Source: Marchantia polymorpha subsp. ruderalis (lineage: Eukaryota > Streptophyta > Marchantiopsida > Marchantiales > Marchantiaceae). Taken from it: a stretch of 64,000 nucleotides of DNA. Position 1 is the first letter of the stretch. The number at the start of each line of letters is the position of its first letter. The notes beneath the pieces are model-generated. The model was not told the DNA's origin. It saw only the letters and a program-made list of their open reading frames with translations, and did no database searches. This document shows, in pieces, positions 24,927 through 37,503 of the stretch. The position numbers and the translations under genes were made by a program. The stretch lies in NCBI GenBank assembly GCA_037833965.1, contig AP031351.1:10862501-10926500 (forward strand). The letters are read 5' to 3'.

Positions 24927-27900
24927 ATGGGGACCTCGTTACTCGTATGCAGCACTGGTTTCCGACCTAAATTTCAGCAATTCAGCACTGTTAAAAATTG
25001 CGAGTCGCCGAGACTTGTTGTAAACCCTCGTCTGGCAAACCTATCAAGTTGGAAGCCAATTGGCTTGTCAAGCAGTCTGGTTTTGCAAAAGAGAAGTTCT
25101 TTAGCAAACGTGCCACGTTATAGAGATTTTTCCAAGGCTTCTCCTCTTGCTCGAGGGAAAGGTCGCTTTCAGTTCCGATGCACAGCAGAAGCTGGAGGGA
25201 GTTTACAATCGGCTTTGAAGTTTACTAAAACCATACAGACAGACTCACTGCCTCCTGCTGTACGAGACAACACAATGAAAGCGATTGATGACCTTGGGGG
25301 TAGAGTCACCAACGGTGATGTTGCTTCACGAGCTGGTCTGAAAGTGACCCAAGCAGAAAGTGCACTTCAGGCTCTAGCAGCCGATTCTGATGGGTTCTTG
25401 GAGGTCAGTTTACATGTGATACGTCTGTGTTAGTACTGTTTGTACATTTGAATTATTGTTGAAGGGGTCACTTGATGTGAATGGTTCTTAAAATAAGCAT
25501 GTTGTTCATAGCATTTGAACCTCTCCTGGTTTGTCACGGCGTTGGATTTTTAAAGATATTGATTCCTTCAATCTTTAGTCCAGATTTGTTGTCTAATTTC
25601 CAGCCTAAATTGCTTGTCCCGCATCTCTTGCTCATACATTCTCGTTTATCGTCTCGATGTGGAGGCTATGTAAGTGGTTCCCCTCATTTTCTTACATGCC
25701 CCTAGAGGTTTTTGAGAGACAGGTTCTGCATACCTTATCGTACTGCTTCTATCAAACGGGACAGTCAGAATTAGTCTTGAGGAGATCTATGTGGTTGTTT
25801 TTCCTTTCAGGTTTCAGATGAAGGAGATGTTCTTTACGTTTTTCCAAAGGACTATCGAACAAGACTAGCCTCAAAATCTTTAAGGCTCAAAGTAGAGCCT
25901 GTGCTGAACAAGATCCAGGTAATGATAGCTCATCATGATTGTCACTCAATTTTCTTATCATTATTGTCCTCGTCACATCTACTGACAAATATACATCCTA
26001 ATTGACAGGCTGCCGGCGGTTACTTAATCAGAGTGTCGTTTGGCACGGCCTTGTTATCATCTATAGTCATAGTTTACAGCACCATCCTCGTTCTCCTCTC
26101 GTCCGGAAGAAGGTACTTGCTTTCATTCATACCTGCATTGTGTGATGTCATGTTAATTGAATAAGACGGACTTAAGAAGTCCAAGGCGTTGAACATCTCA
26201 GATCCAGTAAGTAGGTGAGAATATATTCTCTTGGCGCTGCAGACTTGATGGAAGAGCTTACATCGTATGATGGTGTATTGTTTCCAGCGAAGAAGACAAC
26301 CGAGGGAACCGGGGGGGCTTTGGAAATCAAAGAATGAACTCCGGAATGTCATTCTACATCAGCCCTGCTGATTTATTCTGGTTGGTGTTACAACCTTGAT
26401 GACTGGTTGCGTGGATGAAAGCATATTAAATTTTACTGATTGTACATACTCTCGTCTGATTGCATTCTACGTGCCTCTAGAAAACGAAGACTAAATCGAA
26501 AGTAGTTTTTGGCAACGATGTTTGCCCTTTAGTTTCCTTGTTTACGTACATACACGTGCACTAATATTCTTTCTCAAGAATCATCAGTTTCTTCGCCCGA
26601 AGGTTTTGAGGAGTACAAGATATTATACCCTGTGTAAATATAACTCTTCTTGCTCTGACTTTTGACCTGGTTTTTGATGCCTGCTTAACTTTGGCCCTGA
26701 AGCTTCAATCATGAACGTAATGAGGTTACATGCTCTGTACGAGCAAATTGTTTTCTGTCTGAGTGACCGAGACATCGTCGTAATCATGAATACTTGCCGA
26801 ATCCTTGAGAGTGCATGTCGTGCCTACCCCGCCTTACACCATAACACGGGCTTATGCTGTATCATTTCTTAGTGAAAATACAGGCTTCCGTTTCTGACTT
26901 GCCCATGTGCTGCCCGTTGCGTTCCATTGTTCTATGAGATTTATGTCTGCTGTGACACAGTTCGAGGTATTGTAATATATTTGCTCCTCGGAATGGATTT
27001 GTTCTCTCAAGCTGCAACCTGAATATCGTAGTGTTTCACTGGCTTGGTCCTGGTTGCTCAAAGTAGTGCATGTTGCAGTGATAAATGTCATTGTTCTCTT
27101 GCGTTCTGTAGCAATTGAACGTAACTTTGTCATGTCGGTTATGGGTAATTGTCATGGTCTTTTTTTATCACAACTAGGCTACTGTCATGATCTCCATACA
27201 GTGGATTGTGGAGTCCAGATCTGTGTGTGCTGAGATGATATGGTCGTCGAAAGCCCGTAACTTACACAGCTGTCCTTCTGTGTCAGCTTTCTGGGTTAAG
27301 TGTTCGGCTGATGAGAGGTTCGTCCATTGCTAAGTTTATGCCTTCTCATTCTCTTCGCACAAGTTTTAACCTAGCTGCAAGTCGTTTGAGTGTTCTGTCG
27401 TTACATAGTCGGAAACATGGTTTTTGGGAAGATTACCCTACTCTAGAGTCCATTTAGTGTTTCAACGTTGTATTTACTTGTTAACGCGTTGAGCATCCAA
27501 GGTTGAGTTGCCCCTTTTTCATCATTTTCGACACCGTCGTAAGTCATATGTTTCCAGAGTTTGTCGTTTTTTTTCGGAGGCTTCATTGGAATATCTACAA
27601 GATACTCGCACATTTTCTTGACTCTGCTCCTCTCGTTGCCCTTCACCACCAGTCATCCGTAAAGCTTATAAGTGTCGGGAAAGTTTGGGATCTGTTTCAA
27701 GATTGTTTGGAACATCATGTAATTGGCTTTATGACAGAGTCATACATCGCTTGTGACAGTAACATCATGAATGGGTAATTTAGTAGGGAAGGCTGTGTGG
27801 ACGTTGCAGGAGCTTGAGGCTGCAAATTATCGTTCAGACCTTTATTTGTATGGAGAAGGTGATGCATACAGATTTAATTCCCAATCAGGTCGTCAAGCGC

Positions 27901-30900
27901 AATCCCACATCGACGCGCTGCTGCCTTTTTGATTCGCAACCGAAATTTCCCCATAGCCATGTGGCAAGAATGTGCCATAATTTCTCCTTTCAACATTCAG
28001 CGGCGTGAAGTCCAATGCCACTACATGGCTACTTGTGTGGTGATTTAGAAGGTCTTGAAATTGACTGACGACCTAGGCTGGGTCCGCGGATTATCATCGT
28101 TTTTTTAGATTTGCGGTAATGATACGAATCTTGTGCTGAGCATGAGTCAGTCAATGTCGTTGTGCCAGTCATTGGAACTTGGTTTTGCCTTAGTGTGATC
28201 AAGATCAGTTTGAACCGGTTAGTTCGAGGCGAGCCGGGATACCGCGGCAGAGGAACCAACAAGAAGGGAGATACTCCCATAGCGCAAAAAGCCCGCTTTG
28301 CCACTTGTCAACTGCTAAAGCAATGACAGCGGGAGATCAGTATAGTATTTCAAAGGGTGCACCTTCCCGGACCGAACGAGCTGTTCTTTTTCTATTTCTC
28401 ACCAATGCTTTACAACTTACGTTGTTTTCTTGATTGATTGAATTTTTGTCAATCGCGATCAGTGGTTGATGCGAGACTAGCACAACCTCTTGGTCCGAGC
28501 ACAATGTAGGATTTGAGTCGCAAGGTATCGTTCAAGTGAGGTTTTTCCTGTTCTCTTGATTGGAGCGTTCAGTCACATCTTATAGTCAATGGTGTTTTCG
28601 GTCTGATATTCAGATCCCTCATTTGCTAATCGAACGTTCTCTTTCCTCGAAACTTGCCTATTCAATTTTTGCGGAATGAAGTAGTCCTTGTCAATTTTCG
28701 TCGGGGCTCTCGATTATATCAGATTGCGGATCGAACAAGTGGTTGTTGAATTTTGTCGGGCTCTTGATTAGATCAGTTTACCTCTCAACTATCAAGATCC
28801 ACGTTAATATCGACGCCACTCTGCGCATAGGGATGAAAAGGCTTGAGGAGAAAGAGTCGAACAAATTGTCATTTGTAGCTAACGCCTTGATTTGAGTTTC
28901 CAATTCGGATCCAGCTATTCGAATTTTGAGCTGATGATGATGCTTGTATTGCTCTTCTGTTTATGCTATACTCGGACCGTTGCAGTTCGTAAGCATTTAC
29001 ACTCCCTTTGTACATAATTCTAAAAGGCTGAAGCACGAATCGTCGGTATTGTTTAGTCATGCTTGTTCTGGAATTTTATTGCTCTGGAAAATGAAAAGAT
29101 TACAGCTCAGTATTCTTTCCTTTCGTTGGGTGGATCATAGAGATTCTGGCTTCTGTGAAGAGGTTGCCCACATGGACATCTACTAAGCACTATGGGCAAC
29201 TTGTTGGCATACACTTTTCATCGCCTACTTTCTCGCGCACTGTTAGAGAGCGCAGTTGGGTGACGTATTTGCAAACACAGAAGCAAGTTATTATAGTAGG
29301 TTTATTTATCCAACTGCTTCCATTTAGTCTTCATGCATATTAGGTGTTTTGGGTTGTCCTGCGATTAGGGCTGGTACAGCAAGTGCCTCTATTTGGAATG
29401 ATAACAAACAAACGCAGCTATTTTCTTATTCCTACTTTCCTTTTTCCTAATGGACATTTACCTTTATTCTAAATTGAGTGGTAGAACCGGAGATACTCAG
29501 ACGTAGCAGACAGATCGATTCCTCTCGCAGGCCAAGTAGAGCATGCCGTCCAGCAGGCACCCTACTGGGTCTATCAGCTGATATTGTGTCTGAGAGCATA
29601 TTACTCTGCTGGTAGTTTACAACCCAAATCTGGAAGTGGAAGGTAGACACAAGTGCGGTGGCGTAGGTTTTATTGGCAACCTTTTGATCCGTATGCTCTC
29701 GTAAATTCTGGCTTCGTGATCACGGTTAAGACTACATATTCATGCTTAGTCCAAGCTTCTTGTTGTTTCGTTCTGTTTTTGATCATCAGAAGTTGCCTTT
29801 AGTTTAGCAGTCACTCTACTGGGCCTATCAGGTACCATTATGTCTGTGCATATTATTACTCTTTTGATGTGTCTGCCGGTATGTTTGGTTTGTTTGGTTC
29901 TGTTTTTGATCAATGAAGGTTGCGGCCCTTCTAGACAGTCCATTATTTTGTACCATGTAATATGAAGACTCATGAAATCGAAGCATCAAAGTTTGACAGT
30001 GATTTAATGTCTCCTGTTCTTTTCCTCTAGGTTTTGGGACCCGTATTACAATCGGAGGCCAAGGACAAAAGCGAAGGGTGGAATGAACTTTTTTGAATCG
30101 GTGAGGAGTTTTCTAGTACTGTTGATTTCAGATGAGTGCAATTCTGGCCGTCTTATAGCTATACACTTGATAGTGTTTAACATCTTTAATCTGGTCGTCG
30201 AATGCCTAAATATTGGACTCTGCCCTCAATGTTTTTGACTATTTACACACTACTCATCGGTAACAGTCAGTTTCTTCCAGGTATTCTCTTTTGTTTTCGG
30301 AGATGGCGACCCCAATGAGGGTTTGGAGGAACGTAGATGGAAAGTGGTGAGACTCCTGCATATCGTTTTGAGTGTTTGAGACCTTATCACAACAGTCATT
30401 GTTGTTGCATTTATCCATCATAATTTCAAATTTTTACTTCTGGTGGTGCAGATAGAGAATCCCTGTTATATGACGGTTATTATTATTGTTACTCCATCCC
30501 TTCTATTCTTGTCGTGTCGAGTTTAGTTTTTTTGAATTTGAACTTCAAAATATAGTGCAATTTGATAGCTACCACATCTCGAACACTTGATTCACATCTG
30601 ATCAAGAGTACATTATTATCAGAGCAGATTGGAGATCTTATATCTAGCAAGGGAGGTGTTGTTACAGCTGAAGAGCTGGCCCCTTATCTTGAGGTGCCAC
30701 CCGTAACAGAGGAGAGCAAGGTTGGTACATCCAATTATTTTGCCTGAAAGTGATGGAAGTTTAGTAAGTGTATCGTGCACATTTAAATCTGTTGTGTAGA
30801 CAGCGATGAATGCCAACTGCTCACGGCTCTTAAACTGATCCTCCAAGTCAAGTATTAGTGTGATCAGGAAAATGACCTTTCAACAAGAATGTTGTTATGC

Positions 30901-32391
30901 CGTGGGTTTTACGTTAAGTGTGTCCATTTGTAATTACACATCTGATGATCTCAAGTCCACATGTCTCAACAAGAAAACTTTTTTAATAACTTATGCACCT
31001 GTCAGCAGAAGGATGAGGCTTTCGTTTTACCCGTGCTGCTTCGATTTGATGGTTATCCCGAGGTGGATGCAAAGGTATGACGCTTTCTCTTGGGTTTGAT
31101 GTCATTTTGCGGCGCCATTTGACAGCAAATGATGATATGAGCCTGAAAAGTGTAAGCTGCTCATAACCTTCATATTGTACCACAGGGAAACATTCTCTAT
31201 CGTTTTCCGTCTTTGCAACGCACAGCCAATGACTGGATTGGACAGAGGAAAGAAAATTCCGAAGATACTTTTTACCTAGCAGAACGCCGTTGGAACTTCA
31301 GGTACATGTGGACTTTCAAGTTTCGAGAATACTACATCCTTTTTTTTTCCTGAAATTTACGGCATGACGCAAATTTAGGGCCTTCAGGTCAGAAATATGT
31401 ACTTCAACATGTTTAGTCTTAGGTAGAATACGTTGTTTCGCTTCGATGTTCTTTTTACACTAGCTTTATATCTTGCTCCAGTCAAGCAGGAAACCTTTTC
31501 CCTGAAGCTAATAGCTGCTTTAAAACATGGTGTGACAGTAAAGCAAATAAGATGGAGCAAGCGCTTGTAATTGGCCTGGGTGCTGTCAACCTCGTGGGCG
31601 TTGTCATTTTGGGCAGTATGTTGCGGTACGTGTATGCACCTCTTGTACTTCCTTCTCTCGTCGTGTTTTGCATTGTCGTTATGAGTTACTGCGAAGAAAC
31701 TGAGAGTGTTGTTGTTATTATTCTCCAGGGATTTAAATATTGTGGGGCAATTGAATGGAACTGGTCTTATTCCATTTGCAAGCAAACTTCTGCCATGGTT
31801 ACAGGTATGTTGCCATACTAAAACTTTCAGCCATCGGCTGCTAAAATGTACATGATATACTTTAGTTCAGTGGGCTGAATCGTCTTCTCAGATTAAACCG
31901 TAACTGGTGGCATGTGTTCTCAAATCAGGGATACACAGCAGCTTTTTTTGCCATACCAGCCTTTCGGTGGCTTCTGCTCCAAAAACGGAACACTGAAATT
32001 GAGGACAGGAACCGTGCACGTATAGGGTGGGCTGTGGCACTTCAACGAGCGAACAAAGCTTTGCAGGAGAAGGTAGGGGATTTGTATTTCTTTATACTTT
32101 GGCTGGGATTTGTCTTTGTGATTGTAGGGTGCAAACCAATTATATCGCAAGTGAAAGTAGTTTTTTTCCAGTTTGTAGCTTTTGGAATTCTAATGCGGAT
32201 CATGTAGAGTTTTGACACCGTGTGCTTGTGTTCTGTGACTGAAGCTTTCAAGTGCACGGGACTTGGCCCAGCGAACTTTTATAGGGAGTGACCGCATCAT
32301 ATATTCAACAGAGAAGGACTTTTCAGAACAAAGTTTTGAGGCGCGTGAGTGGGATAAGCAGTTGAAGGAGAGGCAAACAGGAAAAGGTTAA
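24927..32391 (+). CDS. Plastid membrane protein of the Arabidopsis At5g03900 family
   Basis: Thirteen coding exons: 24927-25403, 25811-25918, 26009-26112, 26288-26380, 30031-30100, 30281-30346, 30628-30720, 31009-31074, 31186-31301, 31539-31625, 31729-31804, 31929-32072, 32245-32391. All introns are GT-AG and phases agree, giving 548 aa. I recognise the family from YVFPKDYRTR, FWDPYYNRRP and ILYRFPSLQRT. Arabidopsis At5g03900 is annotated as a chloroplast protein and loosely as iron-sulfur cluster biosynthesis; its true function is unsettled. Residues 1 to about 85 are S/R/K-rich, as in a transit peptide. Membrane spans are likely at about 200-226, 403-426 and 438-470. Two similar soluble modules lie at 117-177 and 307-372. 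The in-frame ATG follows AACACA. Intron 4 is 3.65 kb, far longer than the rest. Confidence 0.93.
26381..30030 (+). other. Oversized intron 4 of the At5g03900-like gene
   Basis: This 3,650-base intron runs from donor GTTGGT to acceptor TTTCCTCTAG; the gene's other introns are roughly 0.1-0.4 kb. It has normal base composition, unlike the AT-rich blocks. No nested gene is supported; a 68-codon minus-strand ORF at 27443-27649 is charged and unrecognised. Local diverged duplications are visible: 29553-29577 recurs at 29807-29831, TTCTGTTTTTGATCA at about 29769 recurs near 29902, and an AATTTT(C)GTCGGG unit recurs near 28696 and 28748. Confidence 0.75.
29553..29950. repeat. Diverged direct repeats inside intron 4
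   Basis: GCAGGCACCCTACTGGGTC-type sequence (29553-29577) recurs at 29807-29831 with three base differences in 25, and related CATATTA and TGCTGG/TGCCGG words follow both copies. A second shared unit, TTCTGTTTTTGATCA, occurs near 29769 and 29902. It looks like old local duplication rather than a complete transposon. Confidence 0.6.
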
Positions 32392-34698
32392 GTCTTCCAT
32401 GTTTATGAAAGGCTTGGCCCGGTATAATGTGTAAAATTGATTTACCATCTTGTTGATGATTGTATTATACAACAAAGAGGCTTCACATGAGAACTACAGA
32501 TGTATATTCAGGGTACTCCTTGCGTGATGAACACCAAGTGTGCTGGATGATAGATAAGTTGTAACGGGTCAGATTCAACCCGGATTGTCGTCCGTGTCTT
32601 TGGTGGATGATACTTTTCTTGGGACAGCACATGCAGATAAAATCTTACAATGCACATGTTTTGTGCACTCTTCTTCACCAATTGCAAGCAGTGCTTGAAG
32701 TTTCTTCTACATGTTTGTCACCGATCATGATTTTGATATTTTTCCAAAAGTTCCCTCTAGCGTTACTTCATTTCAAGAGTACTTGTATATTGTGCTAACA
32801 GTACGATGTTCTCAACTTTTAAAATTGGAGATGTAGGTGAAGGATTGAAAAGTGGTTAATGTAACCTATTAATCGTAATATCAAAGTGGAACTCATATCT
32901 AAACCCGGAATGTGGATTGTGAAAATGAAATGTGTATAATTGCTCTTCGGTGGTTGTTGCTCTTTCGTACTGCAAAGAGTTCAGCGTTTTCAAATTGGAA
33001 TCTCAAACTCAAATGCTCTGGCGTGAACATCAAAGTGGATCATCTGTTCACTGCCTCTGAACTCTCTTCAAAGCCCTTGCTACTTTGATTCTCGACTCTA
33101 TTTTTCCACTTATAACAAATTTCATGAAACCATTTACAGAGATATAATCATTCCGCGGGGAACGTTGCGGGCTACGTGGTCAGTAGTTGCGAACTTTAAA
33201 TTCCACTCATGGTGATGCTTTGAAGAGAATGCTGTTAACTCATTCACATATTCACGAAGGGAGAAGGATTCGAATCCTCGGTATTCTCAACTCTTCAATT
33301 TTCAAGACTGTTCCTTCTGCGAAATCCATTTCCATTTTCAGGCTTGTTGAAATGTGTGCGATTCACGCAGATCAACACGTGTTTACGATTTCAACATAAC
33401 ATTACCAATTTGTGGCTTCTATTACATCCTGGAGACTTTGCACACATGTCATCGCTCAGCAGTTAGTCACCGTCGATATACACTGCTGTGTTCTGCACAC
33501 TCATTTACTCTACATGACTGTAGGCACTCGGAGTTACATTTGCGATAGATTGAAATGCGGTACAATCGTCCCAAGCCACTGGTTAACATAACTTGGTCAA
33601 CATCACAAACCATTAGGCCGATTTCGGGAGCCTATAAGCAGCAACTGCGTTTTCAAAAGGGAAGCCTAGAGCTCAGGCACAGCTCACAAGGGGAGCTGTA
33701 CCTGGATCACGACATGGGACTAAGCGAGTGAGAACTGTAGGGTCCAAGCATTGCACATGCACACTCTTCGAAAAACAAGCATGTCGCACATCGTCGTTGA
33801 CTATTGACCGAGGACGCTCCATTCATTCATTAGCTGATTAAGTCTGTAGCCTTCGGCTTTTCCCGTGCTATATCCGATTTATTGCATCGTTATTGTAGCA
33901 GCATGAGCCGTGATTGGTACAATGTCCTGTCGTGTACAGTCCAGTCCGCCATAGAGGGTGGAGGTGGGAATTTCTGTCAACCACATCCATTCGGTCACCA
34001 CAGTCAGGTAGTCACTGCCCTCCTGCAACTGCAGTTGTGCAGTCGTGTCGACGACTTGTTTCATGGGTCTGGGTTGGAGAGGGAGGCAGTCAATGTTTCT
34101 CTCTCTCTGCTCGTCCCGAATGAATGTAGCACCGGACCTGGGGTCGTCTTTCTGACTCTTGTTGTGGCCGCTGCCGATGCGGATGATGCTCAGAGGTGGT
34201 GGAGGTGGTAGATAGATGGTGCTATTGTCGTCAATCTCCGCTGCTTTGGCTTTGCTCTGTGCAGGCACAGAGAGCAGAGCACCAAAGCCGCAGGAGGAGC
34301 AGGGAAGAAGATAGAGGCAGGGGCGGGCAGGCAGGCAGGCAGGCAGGCAGGAAGAGGGAGGCAGGCAGGCAGGCAGGCGAGGCACACCGAGGGGAAGGTG
34401 GGCAGGAGGGAGAGCTCGTTCTGGTTGTCGTTGTTGTCGTTGTGTCGCTGGCGTACATGTCTGAGGCCGGCAAGGTCCTCTGGAGCAGTCGTCAATGGTG
34501 GTGGTCATCCCGCACTGTCGTCGTCTGATCAGCCGCGAGAGGTAGCACAGATTCTTTGACACCGTAATTCCGAGGGGTTGATTTGTGGTCGTAGCTCGAG
34601 AGGAGAAGCGGAGCGTAGATCTTTGAATATTTTTCAGCTTCCGAGAGTTCAGCCAGGTGGGCTGAGTCGAAGCTTGCGAGAGCCGAAGTTTGCCAGTC
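32392..34698. other. Intergenic region with CpG-rich promoter of the SPC3 gene
   Basis: From 32.4 to about 33.8 kb I see probable 3' UTR and ordinary non-coding DNA. From about 33.9 to 34.65 kb CpG rises and GCAG microsatellites appear at about 34326-34380. This fits the promoter and leader of the signal peptidase subunit gene. Long ORFs here (for example 289 codons on the minus strand at 33879-34748) are shadows in repeat-rich DNA. Confidence 0.5.
34326..34380. repeat. (GCAG)n microsatellite
   Basis: Two runs of GCAG units separated by GAAGAGGGA, about 0.3 kb upstream of the SPC3 start codon, in the presumed promoter. Confidence 0.9.
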
Positions 34699-36929
34699 AT
34701 GCATTCGTTCGTATTCAGAGCCAATGCGGTGCTCACTTTCGGCATCACCGTCCTTGCTGCTCTATGTATTCTGGCCTCGCTATCCGACAGTTTTCATTCT
34801 TCGCTTCCTGATATCAACCTTCAGGTATTCCCCGACGTATTCCCGGAGATGTTCGTTTTCGCTCCTCTTGGTTTTGAAGAGCCGAATCCTTTAACCTAAT
34901 CAAAGATGGCTTGAAGTTTTACAAACTAGCTGCCTTAGTAAATAACCTGAGCTTTACCTGTTCCGCATCCGAAATTTCTTCCGCGTCTAAAGGAAAATTG
35001 AGTTAATGTTTATGAACTAACTTGTGCGAAAACGTGATTGGATTGCGCCGATGGTGCAATTGGTAAATTTCTCAGTTGTAAGTGAAACTTACAAATGGGC
35101 TAATTCCGATGATGGAAAGTATTTTCTGATACAAATCAGTCGTAAGGGAGTGGGAACATTTGGGCCTGCCAATACACTGACAATTTATTCGATACCATGC
35201 ATGCTGCTCCGATGAAGTCATCGCATAATACTTAGTATCAGTTACCATGTTTCTGTTTTCTGAGACGTTTGTGATGTTGGATAGTGAAGTAAGAATGCCA
35301 CTGTGATTCTGGTCATCTCGCAGGTCCTGAACGTCGATGTTTTGCAAAGACTGTCTAACGGCAACGACGAGGTGTGTATACAACATTTCTCTTGTCCTTA
35401 CATGTTAGCATTTCTCGGTTTACACTTATACAACAGAAAGATGCCGTGAGAACCGATTCTTTTCAACCTCAATATTTTAGCTCAATGTTGACTATCTTGA
35501 AAAGAAATTAGCTGCGCGCAATGTCAGTCTCACCTTAATGCAAAATTGATGCTTGTGAACTTTAACTTAGTATAGCATTTCACAATATGGACGTATTATG
35601 TCACATCTGCACAAACCAGAGATCAGTTCCAAATCATTTATCTGAATTCACTACTAAAAATTTTGTTGCTTCAGGCAAAGTTGACTTTGCACATATCGGC
35701 AGATCTACGTTCAGTCTTCACCTGGAACACCAAACAGGTGCATGTTACTCCCAATTCAATTGTGAAGTAGTAGGAAATCGTCACTTGCCTTCATGATTGA
35801 TTTCATAACCTGGCATGGTAGCTATTATCTTTTAAAGACTAACTTCATGTATATGTTTTCTGACCAGCTATTTGTTTTCGTCGCTGCTGAGTATGAGACT
35901 CAGAAGAACCAGCTCAATCAGGTCAAACCAAACTCTGATCCTTGTGCATCCTGAGTTTATACATTCTGGAATATTATGTAATTACAGGCTTTCATACCCT
36001 AGTATGCGCGGTCTTCATGATTCCATTCTTGTCGATCCACTCTGATCCAGCGACTGATCTCAAAAGGCTATCAATGTTACACATTTGCAGTTCTGTAGGG
36101 GCGCGTTTTAATTGGGGAATTTCTGGAAGCGGTAGATCGCTGCATCGTAATTGCTCTTTTTAGCATCATGATACTGTCCCATCAGTTGAATCTTTATTTA
36201 ATTCCTTTAGTCACTTAATACGTTTCACTTAAACAGACTAACGAGATTTCTTCCCATTGTGCGTAATGGGTGATTTGAGTGAACTCTCTACCGGAACAAA
36301 CTCAATATCGAGTGCCACCCTATATATGAGACTTATTTTAGAATTGTTGAATTTAGAAAACGCTGAATTTAGAAGTGTTGAATACGCCGCATCTATCTGA
36401 ACAAGGCAGAAGGGATAAGGTCATTTTTATGTAAGTTCAGTCTTCTTTTGAATGACGACGCTTACATACAACTTGTCTATTCTACTGAAAAGGTATCGTT
36501 ATGGGATTTGATCGTGGAGAGGAAAGAAGATGCCAAAATTGACCTTCGACGAAGAAACAAGTATGGATTTGTTGATCAAGTAAGTGCTTTTTTTAACTTC
36601 GCTTCTCTTGCTTCCCAGTTCTCCGCTCAGTTATCGCGTTATATCTGACGAATGTTTGGTCATTTTAATCGCATCATTTAAATGATCATTGTGCGTCGAG
36701 TGCCATCTTCGCGTGTAAGAGTTTTCTTGCATGTGATTTAAGAGCCACTTGTGAACTTTTGTTTTAATAATAGTATGACATTGGTTGAATATTTTTTCAG
36801 GGAAGCAATTTACGTGGACGGGAGTTCAACTTAACCATGTATTGGAACGTAATGCCGCTAACAGGGGGCATCTTCACAGGTTCAAAAGTTCTAACAGGTT
36901 TCCGACTCCCATCAGAGTATACTCGGTAA
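34699..36929 (+). CDS. SPCS3: Signal peptidase complex subunit 3 (SPC22/23 type)
   Basis: Six coding exons: 34699-34824, 35324-35371, 35675-35737, 35868-35921, 36493-36579, 36801-36929. Every exon is a multiple of three and every intron is phase 0 with GT-AG ends, giving 168 aa, close to the 167 aa I recall for Arabidopsis SPC3. The protein starts MHSFVFRANAVLTFGITVLA, with one signal-anchor span at about 12-31; the rest faces the ER lumen. Family marks are ISADLRSVFTWNTKQ, FVFVAAEYET, KYGFVDQGSNLRG and the C-terminal LPSEYTR. SPC3 is the essential glycoprotein subunit that supports the catalytic Sec11 subunit in removing signal peptides. The start matches homologues. A CpG-rich promoter lies upstream and a tandem duplication lies downstream. 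I see no abnormality in the coding sequence. Confidence 0.96.
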
Positions 36930-37198
36930 TTACTTCCATACCCAATAATGGGGTGTCGGGAACGATAGTGTTTACTGGGTGAGCTAAAACCCTTTGAATG
37001 AGAAGAGGTCAACATCGAGAGCAGGAAGCTGCAAGTATGTTTGCCCCATGGCATATTTATTCTTCTTTCGTGGCCCATTATTGAGTCAAAAGTTCACAAG
37101 AAGTCTCTGATGGTGCGAACTGTCCCCTGAAGGACTGTCCTGGTGATATATCCTGTTCTAGTTAGGGCCGGCCTTTCATTGCTTGCGTAAGTTCGAAT

Positions 37199-37503
37199 GA
37201 GCATGAAATTGATTCCATGTGAGCAGGCATGCCTTTTCCCAGAGCAATTTCGAAGAGCTAAAGCCTCGGGCAGCCATTTTTAGAGAGTAGGATCTTATGC
37301 ACTTCTTTGTGATTGAATATCGTGTGGAGCAATCATCTGCAGCCATCTAAATGAGCATGAAGCCAGTTCTATCCGAGCAGGCTTGCCTTTTTTCCAGAAC
37401 ATTTTTGGAAGAGCTGAAGCTTCGGACACCCATTTTCAGAGAGTATGGTTTTCTGCACTTGTTTTTGAATGAAAATTGTTTAGTATAATAATCTGCAGCC
37501 ATC
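37199..37503 (+). repeat. Two-copy tandem duplication, period about 154 bp
   Basis: Copy 1 (37199-37347) and copy 2 (37353-37503) both start GAGCATGAA, share GAGCAGGC(A/T)TGCCTTTT, GAAGAGCT(A/G)AAGC and AGAGAGTA, and end CTGCAGCCATC. Divergence is substantial, so the duplication is not recent. It lies 0.3 kb beyond the SPC3 stop and may be transcribed in the 3' UTR. Confidence 0.8.

Noticed and set aside
27902-27912. ATCCCACATCG, a match to the plant U-snRNA upstream element
   Set aside because: No TATA box at the expected 24-36 base distance and no snRNA-like sequence downstream; a single 11-base match within a long intron can be chance.
33265-33278. AGGATTCGAATCCT, resembling a tRNA T-arm
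   Set aside because: It is a short palindrome; no D-arm, anticodon arm or acceptor stem can be drawn around it.
33879-34748. 289-codon minus-strand ORF overlapping the SPC3 start
   Set aside because: It overlaps the real first exon of SPC3 and is inflated by the GCAG repeat, which yields cysteine/alanine/proline-rich low complexity.
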